From Rhodospirillales bacterium 24-66-33 (lineage in GTDB: Bacteria > Pseudomonadota > Alphaproteobacteria > Reyranellales > Reyranellaceae): a stretch of DNA of 49,163 nucleotides. The stretch covers positions 1 to 49,163 of the forward strand of contig NCHQ01000040.1 of the NCBI GenBank assembly GCA_002281855.1, written 5' to 3'. Every line of letters starts with the position of its first letter. Position 1 is the stretch's first letter. Shown here piece after piece: positions 6,720-15,386 of the stretch. Under the pieces are notes generated by a model that saw nothing but the letters and a program-made list of their open reading frames with translations, did no database searches and was not told the origin of the DNA. The translations under genes were made by a program, and so were the position numbers.

Positions 6720-9119
6720 TTACCCACGCAGCACGGCACCCGTCGCCTTCGCGACGGCCGCCACGATCTTATCGGAAACCGCCTCGATCTCCGCATCGGT
6801 CAAGGTACGCTCGACCGGTTGCAGGGTGACGGCGATGGCCAGCGACTTCTTGCCCTCCGGCACGCCCTTGCCGGCATAGAGGTCGAACACGCGGGCGGCC
6901 GTGATCATCACCTTGTCGGCGTTGCGCGCGGCGCGCACCAGCTTTTCCGCCTCGACGCCGGCATCGACCAGGAACGCGAAGTCGCGCTCGAGCGGCTGGA
7001 AGGCCGACAGGACGAGCTTCGGCCGCGCCTTGGTGGCCTTCGCCTTGGGCAGCGGCGGCGCATCGAGGAACACCTCGAAGGCGGCGACCGGGCCCTTGAG
7101 GTCGGCGGCCGCGACGATCTCGGGATGCAGCTCGCCGAAATAGGCCATCACGCGATCGCCGAGCTTGAGCGCGCCCGAGCGGCCGGGGTGATACCAGTTC
7201 GGTGCACCTGCCTGCGACGCCAGCGTGTCCGGCGCGCCGACCGCGGCCAGCACCGCCAGCGCATCGGCCTTGGCGTCGAAAGCGTCGACGGTGCGCGCGG
7301 GTCCCGCCCAGTTGCGCGGCACCGCCATGTTGTGGCGGATGCCGGCCGCGACGGTGCGCTGGCCCTGCGGCGTGGCGTCCTTGTATTGCGGGCCGACCTC
7401 GAACAATGCCGGATCGGACAGGCCGCGCGCCTCGTTACGCGAGGCCGCGTCGATCAGGTTGGGCAGGATCGAGGGCCGCATCGTGTCGAGCGTCGCGTCG
7501 ATCGAGTTGAGCAGCCGCACGTCCGCCCCGCCGCCGCCGAAACGCTCGGCCTTCTTCAGCGGCAGGAAGGACCAGGTCACGGCCTCGTTCATGCCGCGCG
7601 CGGCCAGCGCCCGGCGGGCCTGCGGCGTGCGGCGCTGCAGCGGATCGCGCACCGGCCGCGACATGGTCGAAACCGGCGGCAGCGAGGTGGTCGGAATCTT
7701 GTCGAAGCCGAACACCCGCGTCACTTCCTCGACGAGATCGGCCTCGCCCACGATGTCGGGACGCCACGACGGCACGGCAGCGGTCCACGGGCCGCTGCCC
7801 TCGACGCCGAAGCCCAGCTTGCTGAGGATGGAGACCGTGTCGGCAGAAGAGACCTCGATGCCGGTCAGCGTCTGCACGCGATCGGTGCGCAGCGTGTAGC
7901 TGCGCTGCCACGTCGGCATGACGCCGCTCGACACCAGCTCGCTGCACTCGCCGCCGCACAGGTCGAGGATCAGTCGCGTCGCGACCTCGGCACCCCACCA
8001 GCAGGACTCCGGATCGATGCCGCGCTCGTTGCGATAGCGCGCGTCGGACAGGATGCCGAGCTTGCGACCCGACGCGGCGATGCCGATCGGCTGGAAGTAG
8101 GCGGCCTCGAGGAATACCTCGGTCGTGCTCTCCTGCACGCCGGTCTCCTCGCCGCCCATGATGCCGCCGATCCCGTGCACACCCTTCGCATCGGCGATCA
8201 CCGAGACCGCCGGATCGAGCGTGTAGGTCTTGCCGTCGAGCGCCAGGATCTGCTCGCCCTCGCGGGCCTGGCGCATGACCAGATCGCCGGAGAGCTTGGC
8301 GGCGTCGAACACGTGCAGCGGCCGGTTGAGGTCGAAGGTCACCAGATTGGTGATGTCGACCAGGGTCGAGATCGGGCGCAGGCCGATCGCCTTCAGCCGG
8401 CGCTGCAGCCAGTCGGGCGAGGGACCGTTCTTCACGCCGCGGAAATGACGGCCGACCACGATCGGGCAGGGGCTGTCCGGCGCGGGCACATAGTCGTGCG
8501 TCCACTTGATGGGGCTGGCATAGCTGCCGGCGTTCCTGTCGGCCTTGACCGGCTTCAGCGTGCCGAGACCGGCCGCCGCGAGGTCGCGGGCGATGCCGTG
8601 CACGCCCAGGCAATCGCCGCGGTTGGGCGTCACCTTGATCTCGATCACCGCGTCGCCGAGGCCGAGCGCCTCGGCGGCGGACTGGCCGGTCACGGTCTCG
8701 GCCGGCAGGTCGATGATGCCGCTATGGTCGTCGCCGAGCTGCAGCTCGCGCGAGGAACAGAGCATGCCGTTGCTCTCCTCGCCGCGGATCTTGCTGGCCT
8801 TCAGCGTGATGCCGGTGCCCGGGATGTAGCTGCCGGTCGGTGCGAAGATGCCCTTCATGCCGGTGCGCGCGTTGGGCGCGCCGCACACGACCTGGACGAC
8901 CGTGCCGCTGCCGGTATCGACCTTGCAGACCCGCAGCCGGTCGGCGTTGGGATGCTGCACCGCCTCGACCACGTAGCCCACGACGAAACCCTTGAGGGCC
9001 TCGGCGGGATCGGTCAGGCCCTCGACCTCGAGGCCGAGCATGGTGAGCGTGTCGCGCACCTGGACCAGCGTGGCGTCGGTCTCGAGATGCTCCTTGAGCC
9101 AGGACAGGGTGAATTTCAT
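6720..9119 (-). CDS. pheT: Phenylalanyl-tRNA synthetase beta subunit
   Basis: The large subunit of the alpha2-beta2 synthetase that charges tRNA-Phe; this subunit binds the tRNA and edits mischarged tyrosine. The 799-aa length is normal. The start MKFTLSWLKEHLETDATL is the canonical bacterial N-terminus. It is followed by a tRNA-binding EMAP-like domain (about 39-150, with NADRLRVCKVDTG), then B3/B4 editing domains, B5, and a C-terminal anticodon-binding ferredoxin-fold domain (FQPLERDFAFLVD, near the end). The ATG overlaps the pheS TGA in an ATGA, so the two subunits are translationally coupled. A longer in-frame extension across pheS is spurious. Confidence 0.98.
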   Translation of the reverse strand: MKFTLSWLKEHLETDATLVQVRDTLTMLGLEVEGLTDPAEALKGFVVGYVVEAVQHPNADRLRVCKVDTGSGTVVQVVCGAPNARTGMKGIFAPTGSYIPGTGITLKASKIRGEESNGMLCSSRELQLGDDHSGIIDLPAETVTGQSAAEALGLGDAVIEIKVTPNRGDCLGVHGIARDLAAAGLGTLKPVKADRNAGSYASPIKWTHDYVPAPDSPCPIVVGRHFRGVKNGPSPDWLQRRLKAIGLRPISTLVDITNLVTFDLNRPLHVFDAAKLSGDLVMRQAREGEQILALDGKTYTLDPAVSVIADAKGVHGIGGIMGGEETGVQESTTEVFLEAAYFQPIGIAASGRKLGILSDARYRNERGIDPESCWWGAEVATRLILDLCGGECSELVSSGVMPTWQRSYTLRTDRVQTLTGIEVSSADTVSILSKLGFGVEGSGPWTAAVPSWRPDIVGEADLVEEVTRVFGFDKIPTTSLPPVSTMSRPVRDPLQRRTPQARRALAARGMNEAVTWSFLPLKKAERFGGGGADVRLLNSIDATLDTMRPSILPNLIDAASRNEARGLSDPALFEVGPQYKDATPQGQRTVAAGIRHNMAVPRNWAGPARTVDAFDAKADALAVLAAVGAPDTLASQAGAPNWYHPGRSGALKLGDRVMAYFGELHPEIVAAADLKGPVAAFEVFLDAPPLPKAKATKARPKLVLSAFQPLERDFAFLVDAGVEAEKLVRAARNADKVMITAARVFDLYAGKGVPEGKKSLAIAVTLQPVERTLTDAEIEAVSDKIVAAVAKATGAVLRG

Positions 9120-10216
9120 CGTCCGAGCCCTCCGGTGAGCGAGGGAGTCTCCAGGGCCGAGAAGCCGTAGTGGCGCAGCCAGCGCAGGTCGGCGTCGAAG
9201 AAGGCCCGCAGGTCGGGAATGCCGTATTTGAGCATGGCGATACGATCGATGCCCATGCCGAAGGCGAAGCCCTGGTAGATGGCGGGATCGAGGCCGCAAT
9301 TGGCGATGACGTTGGGATGCACCATGCCGGAGCCCAGGATTTCCAGCCACGAATCGCCGGCGCCGATCTTCAGTTCGCCGTCCTTCCACGAGCAGCCGAT
9401 ATCGACCTCGGCCGACGGCTCGGTGAAGGGGAAGTAGGAGGGGCGGAAGCGCAGCGGCAGGTCGTCGACCTCGAAGAAGGCGCGGCAGAAATCGACCAGG
9501 CAGCCCTTGAGATGGCCCATATGCGTCGTGCGGTCGATCACCAGGCCTTCGACCTGATGGAACATCGGCGTGTGCGTGGCGTCGCTGTCGATGCGGAAGG
9601 TGCGGCCGGGCACGATGATGCGCAGCGAGCCGCCGTCGGCCAGACGCTTCTGCACGTCCTTGCTAAGCATGGTGCGCGCCTGCACCGGGGAGGTATGGGT
9701 GCGCAGCACCATCGGCGTGCCGTCGGCGCGCGGCGGCAGGTAGAACGTGTCCTGCATCTGGCGCGCCGGATGGTCGGGCGGGATATTGAGAGCGGTGAAG
9801 TTGTGCCAGTCGTCCTCGATGTCGGGACCGTCGGCCCAGGTGAATCCCATCTCGCCAAAGATCGCGCCGACCTCGTCCATCACCTGGCCGATCGGGTGCA
9901 GCGTGCCCTGTCCTTCGGGGCGCGCCGGCAGGGTGACGTCGATCTTCTCGGCGACCAGCCGGGCTTCGAGCGCCGAGGCGCTGAGCGAGCCCTTGCGGGC
10001 CTCGAGCGCGGCCTCGATCTCGCCCTTGAGCTGGTTCACGCGCGCGCCGAATTCCTTGCGCTGCTCGGGCGCGAGCCCGCCCAGCGTCTTCATCAGGCCG
10101 GTGACGCTGCCCTTCTTGCCGAGCGCCGCCACGCGGGCGGCTTCCAGCGCGCCGAGATCGGCGGCGGCCTGGACGGCGTCGAGCGCCTCGCTGCGAATCG
10201 TCGAAAGATCGTCCAT
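9116..10216 (-). CDS. pheS: Phenylalanyl-tRNA synthetase alpha subunit
   Basis: The catalytic class II subunit of PheRS. The 366-aa protein has an N-terminal coiled-coil (residues 1-90, rich in Ala, Glu and Lys) that binds tRNA-Phe. The catalytic core includes HPIGQVMDEVGAIFGEMGF, the motif 2 region FRIDSDATHTPMFHQVEG, and motif 3 near the C-terminus (FAFGMGIDRIAMLKYGIPDLR). ATG 10216 was preferred to a GTG three codons upstream because GGGAAAG precedes it. It lies about 95 bp after rplT and overlaps pheT by four bases. Confidence 0.98.
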   Translation of the reverse strand: MDDLSTIRSEALDAVQAAADLGALEAARVAALGKKGSVTGLMKTLGGLAPEQRKEFGARVNQLKGEIEAALEARKGSLSASALEARLVAEKIDVTLPARPEGQGTLHPIGQVMDEVGAIFGEMGFTWADGPDIEDDWHNFTALNIPPDHPARQMQDTFYLPPRADGTPMVLRTHTSPVQARTMLSKDVQKRLADGGSLRIIVPGRTFRIDSDATHTPMFHQVEGLVIDRTTHMGHLKGCLVDFCRAFFEVDDLPLRFRPSYFPFTEPSAEVDIGCSWKDGELKIGAGDSWLEILGSGMVHPNVIANCGLDPAIYQGFAFGMGIDRIAMLKYGIPDLRAFFDADLRWLRHYGFSALETPSLTGGLGR

Positions 10217-10311
10217 CTTTCCCACTCTCGAAACCGAACACGAAAAAAGGGAGCCTGTGGTCCAGGCTCCCTCTTTGCGATTGCTATCTGCCGCGCGTGA
10301 CGCGCGAAAGA

Positions 10312-10668
10312 CTACTTGAGGGCGGCCTGGGCCTGATCGACCAAAGCCTTGAACGCTGCCGGCTCACGTGCGGCGAGATCGGCCATGACCTTGCGGTCCA
10401 TCTCGATCCCGGCCTTGATGATGCCGTTCATGAACTGGGAGTAGGTCATGCCATGCTCGCGGGTCGCCGCGTTGATGCGCTGGATCCAGAGTCCCCGGAA
10501 CGCGCGCTTCTTGTTGCGGCGGTCGCGATAGGCGTACTGGAGGCCCTTTTCGACCTTCTCGATGGCGACGCGGAACGCCGCATTGGAGCGGCCGCGGTAG
10601 CCCTTGGCGAGCTTCAGGACCTTCTTGTGACGGGCGTGTGCAACCACGCCCCGCTTTACGCGTGCCAT
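10312..10668 (-). CDS. rplT: 50S ribosomal protein L20
   Basis: A 118-aa 23S rRNA-binding assembly protein of the large subunit. The very basic N-terminal tail MARVKRGVVAHARHKK and the globular region with RDRRNKKRAFRGLWIQRINAA are diagnostic. It follows rpmI by three bases, as in nearly all bacteria. In other bacteria L20 represses its own operon by binding the rpmI leader; the leader here is about 130 nt, long enough for such a structure, but I could not define one. Confidence 0.99.
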   Translation of the reverse strand: MARVKRGVVAHARHKKVLKLAKGYRGRSNAAFRVAIEKVEKGLQYAYRDRRNKKRAFRGLWIQRINAATREHGMTYSQFMNGIIKAGIEMDRKVMADLAAREPAAFKALVDQAQAALK

Positions 10669-10671
10669 GGT

Positions 10672-10875
10672 CTACCTCGCGTACGGGAAGAAGTTGCGCT
10701 TGAGGATCCGGGTGTCCGGATCGGACATGATCGCCATGCCGGTCGCCTGACGGAGGAAGCGGTTGCCGCGCTTGCTCATGCCGTGGCGCTTGCCCACGAC
10801 CCCATGCTTCGCTTTACCGGAGGCCGTGAAGCGAAAACGCTTTTTGGCTCCGCTCTTGGTCTTCATCTTGGGCAT
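10672..10875 (-). CDS. rpmI: 50S ribosomal protein L35
   Basis: A 67-aa basic ribosomal protein. MPKMKTKSGAKKRFRFTASGK is the family N-terminus and HGMSKRGNRFLRQATGM the middle signature. It is the first gene of the rpmI-rplT unit. In most bacteria infC lies directly upstream; here infC is about 6.8 kb away and a sigma70-like promoter at 11006-11034 stands in its place. AAAAGGAAC gives a good ribosome-binding site. Confidence 0.99.
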   Translation of the reverse strand: MPKMKTKSGAKKRFRFTASGKAKHGVVGKRHGMSKRGNRFLRQATGMAIMSDPDTRILKRNFFPYAR

Positions 10876-11005
10876 TTTTGTTCCTTTTCAAAGGGTTAGC
10901 GCTGGCGCGCCGGTCCCGACCCCCTGTGTGAACAGACGGCCGGAAGGTCCTTACAAAGCAGCCGAGGCAATGCCCTTATTGGCCAAGCCACTCGAAGGAA
11001 CGCGG

Positions 11006-11034
11006 CTTATACAGAGGCGGCCCGATACGTGCAA
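11006..11034 (-). promoter_or_regulatory. Predicted sigma70 promoter of rpmI-rplT
   Basis: On the minus strand, TTGCAC (11029-11034) and TATAAG (11006-11011) are separated by exactly 17 bp, close to the consensus. Transcription would start near 11000, leaving a leader of about 125 nt before rpmI. This fits rpmI having been cut off from the infC transcript. Confidence 0.55.
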
Positions 11035-11079
11035 GCATGCCGGGACCGGGCCGAAAGGCCCTTTCACAGGGATTTTCGC

Positions 11080-11838
11080 ATGAAACTGGCAGGCAAGGTG
11101 GCACTGGTGACGGGCGCCCAGCAGGGCATCGGGGCGGCGATCGCGCGGGCGCTGGCGGGCGAGGGCGCCGACGTGGCCGTGAGCTGGCTCGACGACCGGG
11201 CGGGCGCCGAGGCGGTGGCGCGCGACATCGCCCAGCTCGGCCGCCGGGCCCATCTCCTGAAGACCGACGTCTCCAGGGTGGTCGAGATCGAGGCAATGGT
11301 CGCCGAAACGGTCAAGGTGCTCGGACCGCCCGACATCCTGGTGAACAATGCCGGCGTCTATCCGCGCGTCCCGTTGCTCGAGATGCAGGAGAGCGACTGG
11401 GACTATCTCATGGACATCAACCTGAAGGCGGGCTGCTTCGCCGCCATCGCCGTCGCCAGGGCCCTGATCGCCGCCGGCCGGACGGGCGGGTCGATCATCA
11501 ATCTCTCCTCGCAGGCGATCCGCGGCGCCGCGCGCGGCGTCCATTACAGCGCGAGCAAGGGCGGCGTGGTCTCGATGACGCGGGCGATGGCCCTTGAACT
11601 CGCCCCGCACGGCATCCGGGTCAACGCGATCGCGCCCGGCACGACCGACACCGCCCAGCCGCGCTACGGCAACACCGATGCCGAGCTCGTCGAGATGGCG
11701 CGCGCCAACATCCCGCTGGGCGGCAAGCTGCTCACGCCCGAGCAGATCGCCCGCACCGCCGTCTTCCTTGCCTCGGACGACTCCGACGCCACGACGGGCC
11801 AGGTGCTGCACGTCAACGGCGGGTCGTACATGCCCTGA
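11080..11838 (+). CDS. SDR family NAD(P)-dependent oxidoreductase (FabG-like)
   Basis: A 252-aa classical short-chain dehydrogenase/reductase, cytosolic. The cofactor motif TGAQQGIG is at residues 11-18, NNAG near 87, and the catalytic Tyr156-x3-Lys160 in YSASK, with the catalytic Ser in NLSSQ upstream. The C-terminus ends in the usual GQVLHVNGGSYMP. The start ATG follows AGGGA. Overall it resembles 3-oxoacyl-ACP reductases and sugar or alcohol dehydrogenases; the substrate cannot be told. It stands alone and converges on the phosphatase-like gene, with 137 bp of featureless spacer between them. Confidence 0.93.
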   Translation: MKLAGKVALVTGAQQGIGAAIARALAGEGADVAVSWLDDRAGAEAVARDIAQLGRRAHLLKTDVSRVVEIEAMVAETVKVLGPPDILVNNAGVYPRVPLLEMQESDWDYLMDINLKAGCFAAIAVARALIAAGRTGGSIINLSSQAIRGAARGVHYSASKGGVVSMTRAMALELAPHGIRVNAIAPGTTDTAQPRYGNTDAELVEMARANIPLGGKLLTPEQIARTAVFLASDDSDATTGQVLHVNGGSYMP

Positions 11839-11975
11839 ACCGGGGCACGTTCAGGCGTCTCCTTCGATGGGTCATCGTGCGCCGTGGCTGGTTCGCCTCC
11901 GAGCCGGCACTCCGGGCGTGCGGCCGGGGGTCATCTCATCAGCCTGGACCGATCCAGTGGCAGCGCGCCCGAGGT

Positions 11976-12461
11976 TCAGCGACGTCGTAGCAGTGCGGCG
12001 GCCAGCCCCTTGCAGGATGCTTCGATGAGATCGAGCTCGCTGCGGTAATCAGCTACCGTGCCGCCATAGGGATCGACGATGTCGACCAAGCCCATCCCTG
12101 AGTATCGCGTCAGCAGCTGCGGACGATCGCCCAGCCCATGCGGTGCGAGGTTTCTCAGGGCCGCAAGAACAATCTTGTCGGTTGCCAGTACCTCTGTTGC
12201 GAGCAAGTCCTGAGGTTCGACCCTGTGGACTCGAAAATCGCGAATGTCGCAGCCGCGAGTCGCTGAGGCCTCGATTGCCAACGAATCCGCCGTCTTGCCG
12301 ACGTGAATGCCACTGATCGCGGCCGTGGTGATCGCAATCGTATGGGCGCGACCCTGCTCCCGGATGAGGCCGTGCAGGATTCCGGCTGCCATGGGGGCTC
12401 GGCAGATTCCGCCGTTGGAGACGAAGAGAATCTTCCGTTGCGGAAACGGGGTAATGGTCAT
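11976..12461 (-). CDS. Low-molecular-weight protein tyrosine phosphatase-like protein lacking the nucleophilic Cys
   Basis: A 161-aa LMW-PTP/arsenate-reductase-like fold. The family P-loop is V-C-x-G-N-x-C-R-S-P; here it reads VSNGGICRAP. The nucleophilic Cys is Ser15, Asn is Gly, and the second Cys20 and Arg21 remain. The general-acid loop DPYGG is intact (Asp130). The start ATG overlaps the stop of the sensor-kinase gene in an ATGA, so it is co-translated with the kinase. A Cys-to-Ser P-loop usually abolishes phosphatase turnover but can still bind phosphoprotein, so a binding or regulatory role in the kinase pathway is plausible. Family assignment is firm; loss of activity is inferred from the motif. 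Confidence 0.85.
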   Translation of the reverse strand: MTITPFPQRKILFVSNGGICRAPMAAGILHGLIREQGRAHTIAITTAAISGIHVGKTADSLAIEASATRGCDIRDFRVHRVEPQDLLATEVLATDKIVLAALRNLAPHGLGDRPQLLTRYSGMGLVDIVDPYGGTVADYRSELDLIEASCKGLAAALLRRR

Positions 12462-14620
12462 GTGACGTGGGCGGCCGACCCGGCTACGGCCGGGAGAGCG
12501 ATGCGGAACGTACAGCCGGGGCTTCTGTCCAGAAGCTCCAGTCTGCCGCCGCTGTCGCGCACGATGCCGTAGGAGACGGAAAGCCCAAGTCCAGTCCCTT
12601 TCTCCGCAGATTTGGTCGTAAAGAAGGGCTCGAATATGCGATCGCGGAGTATAGGCAGGATACCCGGACCATTGTCGGTCACGGCGATGATGATTTCGTG
12701 TTCGACCCTTTCTACTTCGATGCAGATTTCGGGCGCCGCCATCGAGACTTCCGCCAGTGCATCGCGCGCATTGAGCAGAAGGTTGACCAATACCTGTTCG
12801 AGCAGCACGGGATGGCATTTCACCATATGAGATTCTTCTCCAGTACGCAGGACGATATTGATCTGCGCATCGCGCAACTGATGGCCGATCAACTGGAGGG
12901 TGGACCGGCATGAGGCTGCCGCGTCGATTGTGGGGGGCTGGCCTATCGGCGCACGGCCGAAGATGCGCATGTGGTCGATGATGGTCGCCGCACGATCGAC
13001 CTGGTCCACGACGCGCTGCAAGCGCGATTCCAGGAACTGGACGAAGTCTACGGACACGATCGGTCCGGCGTCAGCGCCAGCGTAAAATGGCCCGACTTCC
13101 TCGATTTCGAAGAGTGCCGACTGGGCCGCCATCTTGATCACGTTGAGAGGCTGATTGAGTTCGTGCGCCATGCTCGTTGCCATTTCACCCAGGGTGATGA
13201 GCTTGGACGACTGGATGATGTGCGCCTCCGCCTTCATCCTTTGCGTATCATCGTAACCCAGGAGGGCGATGGCGTTTTCGCCCTGCCCAAGATCGACCCG
13301 CGCGCCGGAAAATCGCAAGTAGCTGGGCGAACAATCCTTGCCTCGAACGCTCAGGGTGAACTCGGCGGTCAACTCGCCGCCTTCGAGAAATGCGATCAAG
13401 GCGGCGCTGCCCTCGACTTCCGGCCCGAGTGCCAGAGCTTCATGACGGTCTGTGCCTCTGAAAGCAGCCGAGAAACGGCTGTTGCTATAGAGAACCCGAC
13501 GACCGGGAGTCACCAGGGCGGCAAGAGCAAGGGGAGAACCGAAAATCGCCGATAGAATTCGCCGCTCACCTTCTTGCCGCAGCGTTTGATCTCTCCCCAG
13601 GAGGATGTGGTAGTTGCGCCATCCGACCGCTGCGGAGGCCAGAGAGAGAACGCAGCCGGCCGACAAGACCGCCCAAACTGTCTGCCACCACTCGACCAAA
13701 TAGCCGGCTCTGTCGGTCACGGCTACGGCATACGCGGGAAAGCTCGTCAGACGCGATGCCGACGTCAGTCCCGCGGTGGGAAAAGCCGGGCCGTCCGAGG
13801 AAATGCCAAACAACCCACGGCTATCGACAGGGGAATCAGATTCCTGTTCTGGCATGACGCGCGTTCCGAGGGCGGCTGTTGCGTCGGACGTGGCGGCCAA
13901 CAACACGCCGTCGTCGCGCACCAGGAAGCCGCTGCTTCCAGGACTACGCAACATGCGGCGAAACAAGGCGGCATAATAAGGAACGCCCGCACCGACGATC
14001 GCGACACCCAGCTTGTCGCCGGAGGTTCCGTATACGGCTCTCGACAAATAGAACGTCCATTCTGCGGTTCCCCGGTTCCTGACGGCTTTACCGAGCGAAA
14101 TCCGGGGTGCGCTGGAAGACACTTGCTCCAAGAAGTAATCGCGATCCGCCAGGTTGATCTGTGGGGGTGGGTAGCTTCGCGTGAAATTGAGCACCGAGCC
14201 GTCATTGGCGATGAATGTGGCGACATCGATAGACGAGAGGTTCCGGGTCCTGCTCGTCAAACGATCGAAGAACTCCGGGCTCGCCGCCACCTGCCTGTAC
14301 TTCGCTTCGGTCGAAACGTCCTCCTCCGCAATCCAGTCCAGCATCGAGTCGATCACCAACTGGTTGATCGTGAGACTTTGCTCGGCAATCTCCGCCATGA
14401 CGAACGCAAGGTGTTGCGTGTTTTGTTCCGCGAATCGGATGCTGGCACGATGCTGTTGCCACAAGAAGGTGCCCCCGAGCGCCCATATCGCGAATAGTGC
14501 GGCCAGAACCCGCGTTGCTATCCGAAGCTTGGGCTGAGCGGCGGATCTTCCGAGCATCGAAACATCAACGCCTGTCGGCTGTGCGACTACGCGCGAGAAG
14601 GCAAGTCTCAGGCTTTGCAT
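12458..14620 (-). CDS. Membrane sensor histidine kinase with extracytoplasmic Cache-like domain and PAS
   Basis: A predicted 720-aa two-component sensor. TM1 is at about 37-54 (ATRVLAALFAIWALGGTFLW). A periplasmic region of about 260 residues includes the Cache/PDC-like pattern DVATFIANDGSVLNFTRSYPPP and DRDYFLEQV. TM2 (WWQTVWAVLSAGCVLSLAS) follows, then a PAS-like segment, HisKA with phospho-acceptor His at about 486 (MAHELNQPLN), and HATPase motifs NLLLNARDAL, DNGPG, FEPFFTTK and GTGLGLSVSYGIV. HELNQPL is typical of kinases of the DctB group. ATG 14620 is the first ATG; TTG 14695 and ATG 14557 are alternatives, none with a clear ribosome site. It is divergent from three response regulators, the likely partners. 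Confidence 0.92.
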   Translation of the reverse strand: MQSLRLAFSRVVAQPTGVDVSMLGRSAAQPKLRIATRVLAALFAIWALGGTFLWQQHRASIRFAEQNTQHLAFVMAEIAEQSLTINQLVIDSMLDWIAEEDVSTEAKYRQVAASPEFFDRLTSRTRNLSSIDVATFIANDGSVLNFTRSYPPPQINLADRDYFLEQVSSSAPRISLGKAVRNRGTAEWTFYLSRAVYGTSGDKLGVAIVGAGVPYYAALFRRMLRSPGSSGFLVRDDGVLLAATSDATAALGTRVMPEQESDSPVDSRGLFGISSDGPAFPTAGLTSASRLTSFPAYAVAVTDRAGYLVEWWQTVWAVLSAGCVLSLASAAVGWRNYHILLGRDQTLRQEGERRILSAIFGSPLALAALVTPGRRVLYSNSRFSAAFRGTDRHEALALGPEVEGSAALIAFLEGGELTAEFTLSVRGKDCSPSYLRFSGARVDLGQGENAIALLGYDDTQRMKAEAHIIQSSKLITLGEMATSMAHELNQPLNVIKMAAQSALFEIEEVGPFYAGADAGPIVSVDFVQFLESRLQRVVDQVDRAATIIDHMRIFGRAPIGQPPTIDAAASCRSTLQLIGHQLRDAQINIVLRTGEESHMVKCHPVLLEQVLVNLLLNARDALAEVSMAAPEICIEVERVEHEIIIAVTDNGPGILPILRDRIFEPFFTTKSAEKGTGLGLSVSYGIVRDSGGRLELLDRSPGCTFRIALPAVAGSAAHVT

Positions 14621-14909
14621 AGGGGGCGAATGCTCAGCCGGAATGCCGCGAAAAGAGGATTCGCAGGTAGCCGTTTTCCACTTCGTTGCCTTCAAGCTGC
14701 TCGAGGGCTCAAGTCAACTGGTCCGCGCCCTCGGAGGAGATCGGGCTTCATGAGCTGACTAACCGCATCCTTTTCCACAAACCGATTTTGGCCGCGACAG
14801 GAACAACACTCATTTTGGTTCATGTCGTTTGGTGGAACGGCTGCGGGCGCCTTCAGACTGGGACACAGGCTCGTCTGCTGGTCTTGGTCCACCAAGATGA
14901 TCGGCGCGT
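14621..14909. promoter_or_regulatory. Divergent control region between kinase and response-regulator operons
   Basis: This 289-bp stretch must hold the promoters for the leftward kinase-phosphatase unit and the rightward three-regulator unit. I see no strong operator palindrome. The kinase N-terminus may extend into its left edge if the TTG at 14695 is used. Confidence 0.4.
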
Positions 14910-15386
14910 ATGAACGCGGAAATGAAATCGATCAATGGAAGGCAAATGCCCAGTCCCGAACGGGTCTCGCTTCGTCCGGGCGGTAAGATTCTGCTCGTCG
15001 AGGACGATTTGCCGACATTGGAAGTCTTGTCCCTGTTCTTGGAGCGATTCTATCCGTTGATTGCGTGCTCAAGCGGTGAGAGTGCCCTCCACGTCCTGGA
15101 TACGAATCCGGATGTCGATTTGATCCTGACAGACCTGCGTATGCCGGGAGTAAGTGGATGTGACGTTCTTCGCAGTGCGATTCAGTACGCGCGACGGACG
15201 AGTAGAAGCGTTCCTGCCATTGTTCTCACCGGGCACGGCACCTCCGAGGATGAGCAACAAGCAACGTCATTGGGTGCCAGGTATTTCCAGCGCAAGCCGA
15301 TCGATCTCCGGCAGCTACTGGCGACGATCGAGAAGTACCTCGCCACCGGAGAAGCTCAGCGCCCCCGAGAAGAGACCGCGGCATGA
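14910..15386 (+). CDS. Single-domain response regulator (receiver)
   Basis: A 158-aa CheY-like receiver without an output domain. The acidic pocket is LVEDD (31-33), the phospho-acceptor is Asp75 in LTDLRMP, the switch Thr is in VLTGHGT, and Lys129 is in RKP. The N-terminal 22 residues precede the receiver fold; ATG 14922 or 14946 could be the true start. It probably relays phosphate from the neighbouring kinase. Its TGA overlaps the next gene's ATG, which makes a translationally coupled set of three. Confidence 0.93.
   Translation: MNAEMKSINGRQMPSPERVSLRPGGKILLVEDDLPTLEVLSLFLERFYPLIACSSGESALHVLDTNPDVDLILTDLRMPGVSGCDVLRSAIQYARRTSRSVPAIVLTGHGTSEDEQQATSLGARYFQRKPIDLRQLLATIEKYLATGEAQRPREETAA

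Noticed and set aside
6717..9170. Long open frame of over 800 codons antisense to pheT
   Set aside because: Composition is Arg, His, Gly, Asp and Ala repeats with no domain; it mirrors the third-position G+C bias of pheT on the other strand. pheT itself is full length and conserved.
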